The notes beneath the pieces were generated by a model. That model was not told the DNA's origin. It was given only the letters and a program-made list of their open reading frames with translations, and did no database searches. From NCBI RefSeq assembly GCF_030209445.1, contig NZ_JARVSD010000012.1, forward strand, positions 186,001-250,000: a stretch of DNA of 64,000 nt. Reading direction: 5' to 3'. How positions within the stretch are numbered: the first letter of the stretch is position 1; every line of letters starts with the position of its first letter. A program made the translations under genes and the position numbers. Origin of the DNA: Promicromonospora sp. MEB111. GTDB lineage: Bacteria > Actinomycetota > Actinomycetes > Actinomycetales > Cellulomonadaceae. Of this stretch, positions 34,424 through 42,851 are shown one piece after another.

Positions 34424-35455
34424 TCATTCGATGGCGGCCGCCAGGGGATGCGACCGGATCGCGGCGGCGAGCTCGCCCTCGATGCGGTCGAGGTAGACGC
34501 CGGTGGTGGCGATCGACGCGTGCCCGAGCAGCTCGGCGACCACCTTCACGTCCCACCCGTCCGCCACGAGCAGGGTCGCGGTGGTGTGCCGCAGGGCGTG
34601 CGGTGTGGCCTCGCGCTGGTAGGGCGCCGGCATGCGCCTCACGGCACGGGCCAGCAGCGCACGGATGGCCTGGGTGTCGATGCGCCGTCCGCGCCACGAC
34701 AGCAGGAGCGCACGCTGCGCGTCGTCGTCGTGAGGGCGCTTGGCGGCCAGGGTGGGCCGCAGGCGCGTCAGGTAGTCCTCCAGGGCGCGCGCCAGCGGCG
34801 GGGACAGGGTCACCGTGCGGGTGTTGCCACCCTTGCCGCGGATGCGCCAGGTCGTGCGTTCGGGCTCCCGCGCGACGTCGTCGACGTCCGTGCGGGCCAG
34901 CTCCGACACGCGCGGCCCCAGGACCAGTAGGAGCGCCACCACGAGCCGGTCCCGCAGCGCGAGGTCCTGGTCGGTCCGCGCGGGCGTCTCCGCCGGGCGG
35001 GTGGCCAGCAGGCTGCGCGCGGCGCTCGCGGACAGGGCCGTGCGGGCGGTGCGCAGGGTGCCGCGCACCTTGGCGGGCGGCGCCGCCCACTGCATGGGGT
35101 CGGCCTGCACCCAGCACTCCCGTGCGGCGTAGGCGAAGAACCGGGTGACCGACTGCCGGAACCGGTTGACGGTCGCGGTGCTGCGCCCGGGCCCGGCCTT
35201 GCGGTCCGGGTCGGTGTACCGGGCGTCGGGCGCGGACTGGTACCGCACCAGCACGGAGTCGACGTCGGCACCCGTGACGTCGTCGAGGATCCGCTCGCGG
35301 CCCGTCAGGCGCCCGAACTCCGTCACGTCACGCGTGTAGCTGCGCGCCGTGGCGGGGGACAGGACACCGCGGATCGTCTCGACCTCGACCGCCGCCAGGT
35401 AGCGGCGGGCGGCTTCGTCGACGGTGATGCGCTCGAGGCGCGGAGGAGCGACCAT
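34424..35455 (-). CDS. Tyrosine recombinase, XerC/D-like
   Basis: 343 residues. SAM-like N-terminal domain (about 8-110) and catalytic domain with the active set: Arg in LLVLGPRVSELARTDV, Lys in IRGKGGNTRTVTL, HALRHTTATLLVADG, GHASIATTGVYL with the Tyr nucleophile. It looks intact. The ATG at 35455 is taken; upstream residues are not family-like. No second recombinase, excisionase or att repeats were found next to it, so it may be a lone chromosomal paralogue or the remains of an element. Confidence 0.9.
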   Translation of the reverse strand: MVAPPRLERITVDEAARRYLAAVEVETIRGVLSPATARSYTRDVTEFGRLTGRERILDDVTGADVDSVLVRYQSAPDARYTDPDRKAGPGRSTATVNRFRQSVTRFFAYAARECWVQADPMQWAAPPAKVRGTLRTARTALSASAARSLLATRPAETPARTDQDLALRDRLVVALLLVLGPRVSELARTDVDDVAREPERTTWRIRGKGGNTRTVTLSPPLARALEDYLTRLRPTLAAKRPHDDDAQRALLLSWRGRRIDTQAIRALLARAVRRMPAPYQREATPHALRHTTATLLVADGWDVKVVAELLGHASIATTGVYLDRIEGELAAAIRSHPLAAAIE

Positions 35456-35703
35456 GACCGCCACCCTAAGCGGGACCACTGACACTCCCGATATGCCGGA
35501 ATATGCCGCTGACCTGCGACGGGACCACCGCCGCCAGCCGGCGCGGCCTGGACCCGAGCAGGCCCCACGACCCGCGGTCCTCACGCGAGGTCGCGGCGGC
35601 GCGTCACCACCAGCACCACGGCGCACGGCCCCACCACGATGGAGGCCGACGGGGGCGTGAGCAACGCGGGTCGCGTGTCAGCCCCGCGTGGTTGAATCCG
35701 CTC

Positions 35704-36750
35704 GTGCGAGCGATCCTCTTCGACGAGTTCCAGGGCCCCACCTCCGTCCGAGAGGTCCCCGACGTGACGGCCCCCGACGGCGGCGTCGTCGTCCGCGTCC
35801 ACGCCACCGGTCTGTGCCTGAGCGACTGGCACGCCTGGGCCGGCCACGACCCCGACATCCCCGCCCTGCCGCACGTCCCGGGCCACGAGCTCGCGGGCAC
35901 CGTCGCCCAGGTGGGCGCCGGCGTCACCCGGTGGCGCGAGGGTGACCGCGTCACCGTGCCGTTCGTCAGCGGCTGCGGCACCTGCGAGTGGTGCCGCACC
36001 GGCCAGGCCCAGGTCTGCCCCGACCAGACCCAGCCCGGCTTCACGCACTGGGGGTCGTACGCCGAGCTCGTCGTGCTCAACGCGGCCGACGCCAACCTCG
36101 TCGCCATCCCCGAGGACGTCACGTTCGAGGCGGCCGCGAGCCTCGGCTGCCGGTTCGCCACCGCCTACCGGGCCGTGGCCGGGCGCGCACAGGTCCGCGC
36201 AGGGGAGTGGGTGGTGGTCGTCGGCGCGGGCGGTGTTGGGCTCAGCGCCGTCATGATCGCGGTGGCCCGCGGTGCGCACGTCATCGCCGTCGACCGCTCC
36301 GCAGGGGCCCTGGACGCCGCCCGCCGCGCCGGCGCCGAACACACCGTGCTGGCCGACGGCCTCGACGTCCCCGCCGTCGTCCACCAGATGATCGACGGCG
36401 GCGCCCACGTCGCGGTCGACGCCGTCGGCAGCGAGCAGACCTGCGCCGACGCGATCCTGAGCCTGCGCCGACGCGGCCGCCACGTCCAGGTCGGGCTCTT
36501 CCCGCCCGTCGACGGCGGCCCGCGCGTACCGATGGGGCGGGTGATCGGCTGGGAGCTCGACGTGCTCGGCAGCCACGGCATGGCCGCCGTCGACTACCCG
36601 GAGATGCTCGACCTCGTCGCCTCCGGCGCGCTACGGCCCCAGGACCTCCTCGACCGCGTCGTCGGCATGGCCGAGGCGGCCGCACTCGTGCCGACGATGG
36701 ACTCCGCACCCCGTGCCGGGATGGTGGTGCTCGACCCACGGCGGGCGTGA
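35704..36750 (+). CDS. Zinc-dependent alcohol dehydrogenase
   Basis: 348 residues, medium-chain dehydrogenase family. Catalytic zinc ligands in TGLCLSDWHAW and PGHELAG; structural zinc four-Cys lobe CGTCEWCRTGQAQVC; Rossmann loop VVVVGAGGVGLSAVMIAV followed by AVDRSAGALD, the Asp suggesting NAD rather than NADP. Substrate unknown. GTG 35704 gives the family start and has TTGAAT 6 bases before it, a weak form of the leaderless pattern. Confidence 0.92.
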   Translation: MRAILFDEFQGPTSVREVPDVTAPDGGVVVRVHATGLCLSDWHAWAGHDPDIPALPHVPGHELAGTVAQVGAGVTRWREGDRVTVPFVSGCGTCEWCRTGQAQVCPDQTQPGFTHWGSYAELVVLNAADANLVAIPEDVTFEAAASLGCRFATAYRAVAGRAQVRAGEWVVVVGAGGVGLSAVMIAVARGAHVIAVDRSAGALDAARRAGAEHTVLADGLDVPAVVHQMIDGGAHVAVDAVGSEQTCADAILSLRRRGRHVQVGLFPPVDGGPRVPMGRVIGWELDVLGSHGMAAVDYPEMLDLVASGALRPQDLLDRVVGMAEAAALVPTMDSAPRAGMVVLDPRRA

Positions 36751-36780
36751 CCGGGGCGCTCGCGGCTCGCGGCTGGCGTG

Positions 36781-36819
36781 GCTCGTCCAAGCGGCTCGTC
36801 CAAGCGGCTCGTACAACTG
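36781..36819. repeat. 13-bp x3 tandem repeat downstream of the dehydrogenase
   Basis: GCTCGTCCAAGCG twice, then GCTCGTACAACTG, in the spacer between convergent genes. Confidence 0.85.
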
Positions 36820-36845
36820 GCGGGGCTCCGTCAGGCGGCTCCGGC

Positions 36846-37484
36846 TCAGGTGGCCCAGCGCAGCAGCGCGTCGAGCGGGGCCGGCACCCGGTCCAGGGGG
36901 AGCGCCTCGGCGAGGCGGCGGCCGTAGCGTTCCTTGCGGCCGCCCTTGGAGCCGATGAACCGGTGCAGCTGCTGGGTGGTGGTGCGCTCGCGCTGTGCGG
37001 GCTGCCCACGGAGCCGCTCGAAGCTGCGCAGCTCGCCTTCCGCCTCGATCAGGGCCAGGAAGCCGTCGGTGCCGACCGCCTGCATGAGCTCGTCCTCGAG
37101 GTCCCGGTCGCACCGGAAGAATCCGTGCTCGGACAGGGGAGTGGTCGCGACCTCAGGGCGGAGGCCGACGCGGTCGAGTCCCTTGATCACGAAGCGCTCC
37201 TCGGCGGCGTCGTACAGGCCGCCCACCCGCACGGTGCGATCTGTGTCGGGTGGGCTGACGTCCGGCGGGCCGGCCGCGTGCTCGCGCGCCGGGTGCTCAC
37301 CGGACAGTGCGACCAGGTGGTGGCCGATGTTGGTGATCCCGCCCATGGCGACGACCTGCACGCCGAGGCCGGCGAGGGGGAGGCTCAGCCGTGCGGCGAG
37401 GGTCTCGACGGCGACCCGGTCGCTCTCGCCCTCCACGAGCACGGCGGTGCTCGTGGAGGCGGCGAGTATCCCGGCAAGGTTCAT
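36846..37484 (-). CDS. TOPRIM-domain protein (OLD-like)
   Basis: 212 residues. TOPRIM signature STAVLVEGESDRVAVETLAA (catalytic Glu) and VVAMGGITNIGHHL; the later acidic DxD is represented by LYDAAEERF. Such short proteins resemble the C-terminal TOPRIM part of OLD-family nucleases without the ATPase, so it is either a partner protein or a fragment. ATG with TACGCT 8 bases upstream. No ATPase gene lies adjacent. Confidence 0.75.
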   Translation of the reverse strand: MNLAGILAASTSTAVLVEGESDRVAVETLAARLSLPLAGLGVQVVAMGGITNIGHHLVALSGEHPAREHAAGPPDVSPPDTDRTVRVGGLYDAAEERFVIKGLDRVGLRPEVATTPLSEHGFFRCDRDLEDELMQAVGTDGFLALIEAEGELRSFERLRGQPAQRERTTTQQLHRFIGSKGGRKERYGRRLAEALPLDRVPAPLDALLRWAT

Positions 37485-37783
37485 CGTCTCGGAGCGTATG
37501 CCTCGGCCGCGGGGGATCGCCGCTTAATTCCCGGGGTGCTACCGTGTTGATCTTCGTTGCTGTGTGAAGACAGTTGTGTTGCGCTATACACAGTGCTTTA
37601 AGTCTCTTGTGCGTCGGATGCCGGTAGGGGCGGGGCTGCCTTGGGTGAGCTGAGGAACCTGCCGACGGAGCGTTCTGCTTGGGCGTGAGACGTCCCATCG
37701 GAGATCGACGCGCCGCCGACCGCCGACCGCCGGTCGCACGCGGTGTGGTTGCTGATCTCGTCGCTGATCTCGTCGCCCGATCA

Positions 37784-37848
37784 CCTTTGAGGCCCGACTT
37801 TCTTCGCTTTGACGGGGCTCAAAGCGAAGAAAGTCGGGCCTCGAAAGG
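37784..37848. repeat. Perfect 24-bp inverted repeat
   Basis: Arms 37789-37812 and 37819-37842 pair without mismatch round a 6-base loop (CGGGGC); pairing continues outward after a one-base bulge. It does not follow a gene closely (TOPRIM is transcribed away from it), so a terminator role is doubtful. Confidence 0.85.
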
Positions 37849-37973
37849 GAAGGGTCGTCCGCCCGCGGCTCGGTGGGCTGCCTCAGAGGCTGGTGGTCGC
37901 GTTGGGCCGGTCGGTGCCTCGATGCACCACGCCTGGAGGTGGGGGTTCCAGGCTGTCTCCGCGCCGAAATGAC

Positions 37974-37987
37974 ATAATGTACATTAT
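37974..37987. promoter_or_regulatory. AT-rich 14-bp palindrome
   Basis: ATAATGTACATTAT, a perfect palindrome with an ATGTACAT core, conspicuous in such a GC-rich sequence. Likely a protein-binding site; the regulator is unknown. Confidence 0.5.
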
Positions 37988-38312
37988 CGGATCTAGCGAG
38001 GATCTGGCACGGTAGGTCCTGGATCTCAGCACGTGCACCGATCTCGCCAGCCTCACGCCCCCGCTGGCGGCGTGAGTTCGACACCCGGCGGGTCGCGCTC
38101 GAGCCCGTGCTGGCCGGCCGCCTGGTCGCACCCGTCCGGCAAGGCGCCGCTGATCGGCGAGCTCATGGACGATGCCCGTACGTGGCGCGCACCAGAACCT
38201 GGCGTTCACCAGGCCCGCTGACATAACGAAGCCCTCGGCGGCACGGGCCACGATTCTCAGGACGGCACCGTTCCCACGACGGCCAGGCTGCCCGTACCGG
38301 CACAATCGCCGG

Positions 38313-39305
38313 GTGACCTCTCGATCCGTCGTCCCTGACCTGGCCGACACGCTCCGCCGTCGTCCCACCGTGCGCCTCGGTGACGACGTCGACCCGGGCT
38401 GGCGCGACGCGCTCACCGCATGGGCGCGCTCGCACGGGCTGGAGGTCACCGACGGGGACGCGACCCTCGCGATCACGACGGATCCGGGCCAGGTGGTGAA
38501 CGCTGCCTGGGTCCACTCCCCCTTCGCGGGCGTCGAGCACCTGGCGCCGGCGTTGCCGGACGACGTGCTCCTGACCCGCACCACCGGCACCATGCCCGGG
38601 CGGATCGCCGAGTACGTGCTGACTTGGGTCCTCGCCGAACGCTGGCAGGTGGCCCGCTACCTCGCGCAGTCGACGACGGCGACCTGGGACGCGTCGAAGC
38701 CACCCGCGTCGCCCGACCGTCGCACAGCCGTCGTGGTGGGCACCGGCGCCATGGGCGCGGCGATCGCCGGGACGCTGGCGACCCTCGGGTACCGCGTCGT
38801 CGGCCTGAGCCGGACCGGCCGCCCCGCCCGCGCCTTCGACGCGGTGCTCCCCCTCGCCCAGGCGTTCGACGCGACATCACCCGAACCCACGACATCCCGC
38901 GCGCCGTCGCCCACCGAACAGGTGTTCGACACCGCGCAGGCGGACGTCCTGGTGCTCGCACTCCCCCACACCCCGCAGACCGACGGCCTGATCACGCCCG
39001 GGCTGCTGCGGGCCTTCGAGCGGGTGCACCTGGTCAACATCGGCCGCGGCTCCGCCGTCCGCACCGCCACGCTCCTGGACGCACTCGACTCCGGCCGGGT
39101 ACGGCACGCCACCCTGGACGTCGTCGAGCGGGAGCCGCTGGAGGCGTCGTCGCCCCTGTGGCGGCGGCCCGACGTCACGATCACGCCCCATGTCTCCGGG
39201 CTCACCCTGCCGTCCGACGTCGTGGCCGGCCTGGACGCGGCGCTGACCGCGATCCGGGCAGGTGCGCGTCCGGAGTCGGCGGTCGCCCGGGACCGCGGCT
39301 ACTGA
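38313..39305 (+). CDS. D-2-hydroxyacid dehydrogenase (NAD-binding)
   Basis: 330 residues. Nucleotide loop VVVGTGAMGAAIAGTLATLG, then the Arg in VNIGRGSAV, Glu in DVVEREPLE and catalytic His in ITPHVSG, the complete active site of the family. Substrate unknown. A Pro/Ser/Thr-rich insert lies around residues 185-205. The GTG start is preceded by CACAAT with 6 bases between, as for RNase Z. Confidence 0.9.
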   Translation: MTSRSVVPDLADTLRRRPTVRLGDDVDPGWRDALTAWARSHGLEVTDGDATLAITTDPGQVVNAAWVHSPFAGVEHLAPALPDDVLLTRTTGTMPGRIAEYVLTWVLAERWQVARYLAQSTTATWDASKPPASPDRRTAVVVGTGAMGAAIAGTLATLGYRVVGLSRTGRPARAFDAVLPLAQAFDATSPEPTTSRAPSPTEQVFDTAQADVLVLALPHTPQTDGLITPGLLRAFERVHLVNIGRGSAVRTATLLDALDSGRVRHATLDVVEREPLEASSPLWRRPDVTITPHVSGLTLPSDVVAGLDAALTAIRAGARPESAVARDRGY

Positions 39306-39323
39306 CGGGACTGCCGACGGCCG

Positions 39324-39716
39324 CTACTGGCCGTCCTGACCGGACCCGCTGTCCTGACCCGGCGCGAACGGCCATTCCTCGAAGGCGCTGCACCGCCCGT
39401 CGTCGTCGAGCTCCAGGATCCACAGGTCCCGCCAGCGGTCCCCCGGCTCCAGGTACTCCACGTTCACCCGGACCACCGCCGTGGGCCCGTCGACGGCGAT
39501 CACCTGTGCCGTCAGCGTGAACTCCTCGTCCGGCCCGTCGCGGTGGCTCTCCCAGAACTCCGCGAGCGCCGGGAGCCCGACGACGGGTGGTGCCCAGGGT
39601 GAGGGCTGGTAGGTGGCGTCCGGGGTGAAGAGGTCGGCGAGGCCGGCGGTGCCGGCCGTGCGCCAGAGCCGTTCGTAGTCGCGGATCCACGTCTCGACCG
39701 TGGTGCGTCGGGTCAT
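39324..39716 (-). CDS. SnoaL/NTF2-like protein
   Basis: 130 residues of the NTF2-like fold: WIRDYERLWRTAGTAGLADL, FTPDATYQPSPW, then VNVEYLEPGDRWRDLWILEL. Such proteins act as small hydrolases or isomerases or as binding modules; the role is unknown. ATG with TAACCT 6 bases upstream. Convergent with the dehydrogenase. Confidence 0.8.
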   Translation of the reverse strand: MTRRTTVETWIRDYERLWRTAGTAGLADLFTPDATYQPSPWAPPVVGLPALAEFWESHRDGPDEEFTLTAQVIAVDGPTAVVRVNVEYLEPGDRWRDLWILELDDDGRCSAFEEWPFAPGQDSGSGQDGQ

Positions 39717-39722
39717 CTGTCG

Positions 39723-39728
39723 AGGTTA
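39723..39728 (-). promoter_or_regulatory. -10 hexamer TAACCT for leaderless SnoaL-like mRNA
   Basis: TAACCT on the - strand, 6 bases before ATG 39716. It overlaps the 3' end of the MmcQ/YjbR gene. Confidence 0.55.
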
Positions 39729-40145
39729 CTCAGCAGGTGCGGTCGAGGCCTGGGGTAGGTCCGGGTTCGTGGGCTGGGGTGCGGGTCGGTCGATCTGGTC
39801 GGCGAGGTGCTGTGGGGCCTGGATGCAGTAGGAGTCGGTGAGCAGCTCGGTGAGCTCGTCCCAGTCGGTGTGCTGGTCGAGGATCAGGCCGACGACGTTG
39901 CTGCCCCAGTCGGCCTTGAAGTACTGCGGGCCGAGGTGCTGGAATGCCGCGACCTCGTCGGGCTCGGCGCGCAGGGTGATCCGGACCAGGCCGTCCTCGC
40001 CGCCGAACACGTGGGCGACGGTGGCGTCCCTGGTCTTCCAGGCGACGCCCGTCCAGGCGTCGTGCTCGTGGCACTCGGGCAGGCGTTCGAGGATCGCGGC
40101 GAGCCGCTGGACGACGTCGACGGGGACGGGTGCGCGTTCGGTCAC
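39726..40145 (-). CDS. MmcQ/YjbR family protein
   Basis: 139 residues from GTG 40145. Family pattern LPECHEHDAWTGVAWKTRDA, VFGGEDGLVRITLRAEPDE and VGLILDQHTDWDELTELLTD; the tail is Pro-rich. The family has a DNA-binding-like fold with unproven function. An in-frame GTG at 40175 lies inside a hairpin (40167-40197) that probably terminates the upstream LuxR gene, so the later start is preferred. Confidence 0.8.
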   Translation of the reverse strand: MTERAPVPVDVVQRLAAILERLPECHEHDAWTGVAWKTRDATVAHVFGGEDGLVRITLRAEPDEVAAFQHLGPQYFKADWGSNVVGLILDQHTDWDELTELLTDSYCIQAPQHLADQIDRPAPQPTNPDLPQASTAPAE

Positions 40146-40166
40146 GTGCGTGAGTCTTGCACCTGC

Positions 40167-40197
40167 CACTGACACGCCCGCCAGGGCGGTGTCAGTG
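40167..40197 (-). terminator. Hairpin between LuxR-type and MmcQ genes
   Basis: CACTGACAC (40167-40175) and GTGTCAGTG (40189-40197) with further partial pairing inside. Located after the LuxR gene stop and before the MmcQ start on the - strand. Confidence 0.65.
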
Positions 40198-40223
40198 GCG
40201 GCGGGTGTCGGTGACGGCGGGTG

Positions 40224-40895
40224 TCAGACGAGCCCGAGCTCCCGGGCGCGGACCCCGGCCTGGAAGCGGGACCCGGCGCCGAGGGCGTCCATGAGCTCGG
40301 CGACGCGGCGGCGGTAGGTGCGTACGCCCAGTCCGAGCGTGCGGGCGGCGGTCTCGTCCTTGACCCCCTGGCTGAGCAGGTCCAGGACCTGGGGTGCGAG
40401 CTGGCGGATCTCGGCGATCCGGTTGTCGTAGACGTCCAGCTCGGTGGCGGACCGCCATGCGGCCTCGAACAGGGACGTGACGCCCTGGACGGTCTCGCGC
40501 TGGGTGATCACGCTGTAGCTGCGCTGCCCGGCGCGGACGTCGCCGGCGAGGACGACGAGGCGGCGGTCGAGGATGATCGTCTCGTTGATCTCGTCGCTCG
40601 TGATGCGAACCTGCGCGCCGTGGCGGTCGCGGTCCCGGGCCAGGCCCTGGGCGGCGACGGGGTCCAGCAGCAGCGCGGAGCGGTACACCTTGCGGATGCG
40701 GACGTCGCCGGGTCGGCGGATCCTCATCGCCTCGGCGAGCTCGCCCGACGCCTGCGCCCTGGCCCAGGTGGCGAGGTCGTTGGCTGCGCAGGCGACGTCG
40801 GTGGCGGAGGCCATCAGGTGCGCGGTGCGCTCCATGAGCTCGCGCTCGCCGTGCACGATGGTGACCACCTCGCCCGTCTGCATGACGTCGATCAT
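40224..40895 (-). CDS. LuxR-type transcriptional regulator
   Basis: 223 residues. The C-terminal helix-turn-helix (about 160-220) is LDLLSQGVKDETAARTLGLG, VRTYRRRVAELMDALGAGSR, FQAGVRARELGLV. The N-terminal part (ELMERTAHLMASATDVACAA) resembles the effector region of TrmB/PLD-like regulators of this class. It is divergent from the aldo-keto reductase with only 96 bases between, so control of that gene is plausible. ATG 40895 or the in-frame ATG 40883. Confidence 0.82.
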   Translation of the reverse strand: MIDVMQTGEVVTIVHGERELMERTAHLMASATDVACAANDLATWARAQASGELAEAMRIRRPGDVRIRKVYRSALLLDPVAAQGLARDRDRHGAQVRITSDEINETIILDRRLVVLAGDVRAGQRSYSVITQRETVQGVTSLFEAAWRSATELDVYDNRIAEIRQLAPQVLDLLSQGVKDETAARTLGLGVRTYRRRVAELMDALGAGSRFQAGVRARELGLV

Positions 40896-40991
40896 GCCTG
40901 GCGGCGCGGCACCGCACCAGGCGCGGACGCCGGAGCGGCAACAACCTGCCATCGCCGCGGGATCGGGTGGGCGCGGCGTGAGGCTGGCTCC

Positions 40992-41912
40992 ATGAGCACA
41001 GAGATGACCACTGAGACGACCGCCCCCACCACCTGGCAGCTCGGCGACCGCACGGTCAACCGGATCGGGCTGGGCGCCATGCGGCTGATGGGCATGCCCT
41101 GGGACGAGAAGCCCCGCGAGCGCGGCTCGGCGCTCGCCGTGCTGCGCCGGGCCGTGGAGCTCGGCGTGAACCACATCGACACCGCCGCGTTCTACTTCAC
41201 GCCCACCCGCTCGGCGAACGAGCTGATCAGCACCGCCCTGCAGCCCTACGGCGACGACCTGGTGATCACCACGAAGGTGGGCCCCGCCCGGTCGCGTGAC
41301 GGGCAGATGGAGCCCATGGCGCGCCCCGACCAGCTCCGTGGCCAGGTCGAGGAGAACCTGCGCCAGCTCGGCCGCGACCACCTCGACGTCGTGAACCTGC
41401 GCTGGGGCACGCGGATGGCGGGCGAGGGACGCGCGGTCGAGTCGGTCGCGGAGCACTTCGGTGCCCTCGCGGAGCTGCGCGAGGCGGGTCTGATCCGGCA
41501 CCTCGGCGTCTCCAACGTCCTGGCCGAGCAGCTCACCGAGGCGCTGACCATCGCGCCGGTGGTGTGCGTGCAGAACCAGTACGGCCTCACGCACCGGGAG
41601 GACGACGACCTGGTCACCCTCTGCGGCGAGCGCGGCATCGCGTTCGTGCCGTTCTTCGCCGTCGGGGCGGCGGTCCCGGGTGCCTCGCCGGCGGGTGGCC
41701 ACGACGACACGGGCCGGGCAGAGGTCGAGGCGGTCGCCGCGGCGCACGGTGCCACCCCGGCGCAGGTCCGGCTGGCCTGGACCCTGCACCGCGGCCCACA
41801 CGTCCTGGCGATTCCCGGCACGGGCAGCGTGGCGCACCTGGAGGAGAACGTCGCCGCGAGCGCCCTGCGGCTCACCGGGGAGGAGCTGGCGGTGCTGGAC
41901 GGGATCGCCTAG
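40992..41912 (+). CDS. Aldo-keto reductase
   Basis: 306 residues, TIM barrel NADPH-dependent oxidoreductase. NRIGLGAMRLMG at the start; catalytic Asp and Tyr in NHIDTAAFYFTP; Lys in ITTKVG; GVSN in RHLGVSNVLAEQ; cofactor region LAIPGTGSVAHLEENV. Substrate unknown. Divergently arranged with a LuxR-type regulator. Confidence 0.93.
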   Translation: MSTEMTTETTAPTTWQLGDRTVNRIGLGAMRLMGMPWDEKPRERGSALAVLRRAVELGVNHIDTAAFYFTPTRSANELISTALQPYGDDLVITTKVGPARSRDGQMEPMARPDQLRGQVEENLRQLGRDHLDVVNLRWGTRMAGEGRAVESVAEHFGALAELREAGLIRHLGVSNVLAEQLTEALTIAPVVCVQNQYGLTHREDDDLVTLCGERGIAFVPFFAVGAAVPGASPAGGHDDTGRAEVEAVAAAHGATPAQVRLAWTLHRGPHVLAIPGTGSVAHLEENVAASALRLTGEELAVLDGIA

Positions 41913-41931
41913 TCCGGCACCTGGGGCCGGG

Positions 41932-41937
41932 TAGCGT
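41932..41937 (+). promoter_or_regulatory. -10 hexamer TAGCGT for leaderless NmrA-like mRNA
   Basis: TAGCGT, 7 bases, then GTG 41945. Confidence 0.55.
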
Positions 41938-41944
41938 GACCGCC

Positions 41945-42814
41945 GTGAGGATCGCGGTCACCGGCTCGACCGGCACGCTCGGCAGTCAGGTCGTCAATCT
42001 CCTGGCCGCGAGCGCCGGGCACCATGTCGTGGCGCTGGCGCGTCGTCCGGAGGTGGTGCCGGCGAGGTTGACCGAGCGGGTGCGGCGGTCGGGCGTGGTG
42101 ACCGCGGTGCGTGCGGACTACGACGAGCCGGGGTCGCTGGTGGCGGCGCTGGGCGGGGTCGACGTGCTGGTGTTCGTGTCCGGGGACGGTGAGGCCGCCC
42201 GGATGATGGTGCAGCACCGGAACGTGGTGCGGGCCGCCGTCGACGCCGGGGTGGGGCACGTGGTGTACCTGAGCGGGGTGGACGCCGACCTGGTCTCGCC
42301 GTTCTGCTACGCGTTCACCAACGGGTGGACGGAGCGGCTGCTGGAGGGCAGCGGGCTGCCGTTCTCGTTCGCTCGGGCGTCGTTGTTCACGGAGTTCTTC
42401 GCGGCGTTCCTGCGTCCGGCGCTGCGTTCGGGTGAGCTGCGGGTCCCCGCCGGGGGCGGTCGGGTGTCGCTGGTCTCGCGGTCGGACGTCGGACGCTGCC
42501 TGGCGGCGCTGGCGCTGCTGCCGCCGAGCGGGCGGCACCATGACCTGACCGGGCCGGAATCGTCCACCCTCGACGGCGTGGCCCAGGTGCTGAGCGGGAT
42601 CGCGGGGCGGCCGGTGCGGTACACCGACGTGCCGCCGCCGGCCCTGGCCGAGGAGCTGGCCAGGGCCGGCGAGGACCCGTGGTGGACATACGCGTACTGC
42701 AGCATGTTCGCCTCGATCCGTGAGGACCGCTGGGGCGGGGTGTCGCACGAGGTGCTGCGGCTCACGGGCCGGGCGCCGTTGTCGGTGGACGACGTCGTCC
42801 GCGCGACCGCCTGA
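41945..42814 (+). CDS. NAD(P)-binding NmrA/SDR-type protein
   Basis: 289 residues, atypical short-chain dehydrogenase. RIAVTGSTGTLGSQVVNLLA is the Rossmann loop; VVYLSGVDAD occupies the active-site strand, without the YxxxK pair, as in NmrA-like redox sensors and quinone reductases. GTG 41945 is chosen because TAGCGT lies 7 bases upstream; a GTG 9 bases earlier overlaps that box. Confidence 0.85.
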   Translation: MRIAVTGSTGTLGSQVVNLLAASAGHHVVALARRPEVVPARLTERVRRSGVVTAVRADYDEPGSLVAALGGVDVLVFVSGDGEAARMMVQHRNVVRAAVDAGVGHVVYLSGVDADLVSPFCYAFTNGWTERLLEGSGLPFSFARASLFTEFFAAFLRPALRSGELRVPAGGGRVSLVSRSDVGRCLAALALLPPSGRHHDLTGPESSTLDGVAQVLSGIAGRPVRYTDVPPPALAEELARAGEDPWWTYAYCSMFASIREDRWGGVSHEVLRLTGRAPLSVDDVVRATA

Positions 42815-42851
42815 GCCGGTCCGCACCACCCGGCGCTACCTGTCCGACGGG

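Larger units (their letters stand above)
37485..38312. other. Gene-poor region with hairpin and AT-rich palindromes
   Basis: 828 bases without a credible gene, locally poorer in GC than its surroundings. It holds an AT-rich patch with CTGTGT/ACACAG arms (37560-37565, 37588-37593), a very strong hairpin (37784-37848) and the palindrome ATAATGTACATTAT (37974-37987). A short coding-like stretch near 38069-38130 (EFDTRRVALEPVLAGRLVAP) may be a gene remnant. It looks like a regulatory region or a decayed insertion site. Confidence 0.55.

Noticed and set aside
35578-35680. Short hydrophobic frame on the - strand ending VVLVVTRRRDLA
   Set aside because: Looks like the end of a membrane protein, but it has only a TTG start, no ribosome site and about 27 codons; high GC alone can give such stretches.
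34424-35703. Integrated mobile element around the tyrosine recombinase
   Set aside because: No tRNA target, direct att repeats, excisionase or phage genes were found, and neighbours have native composition; only the recombinase itself is supported.
37584-38084. 166-codon - strand frame in the gene-poor region
   Set aside because: Arg/Pro/Ser-rich shadow-like composition, and it would encode the 24-bp hairpin and AT-rich palindrome; no coding character.
38033-38221. 62-codon frame before the 2-hydroxyacid dehydrogenase gene
   Set aside because: No start signal and no family; coding-like use is limited to a short piece in a different frame, better described as a remnant.
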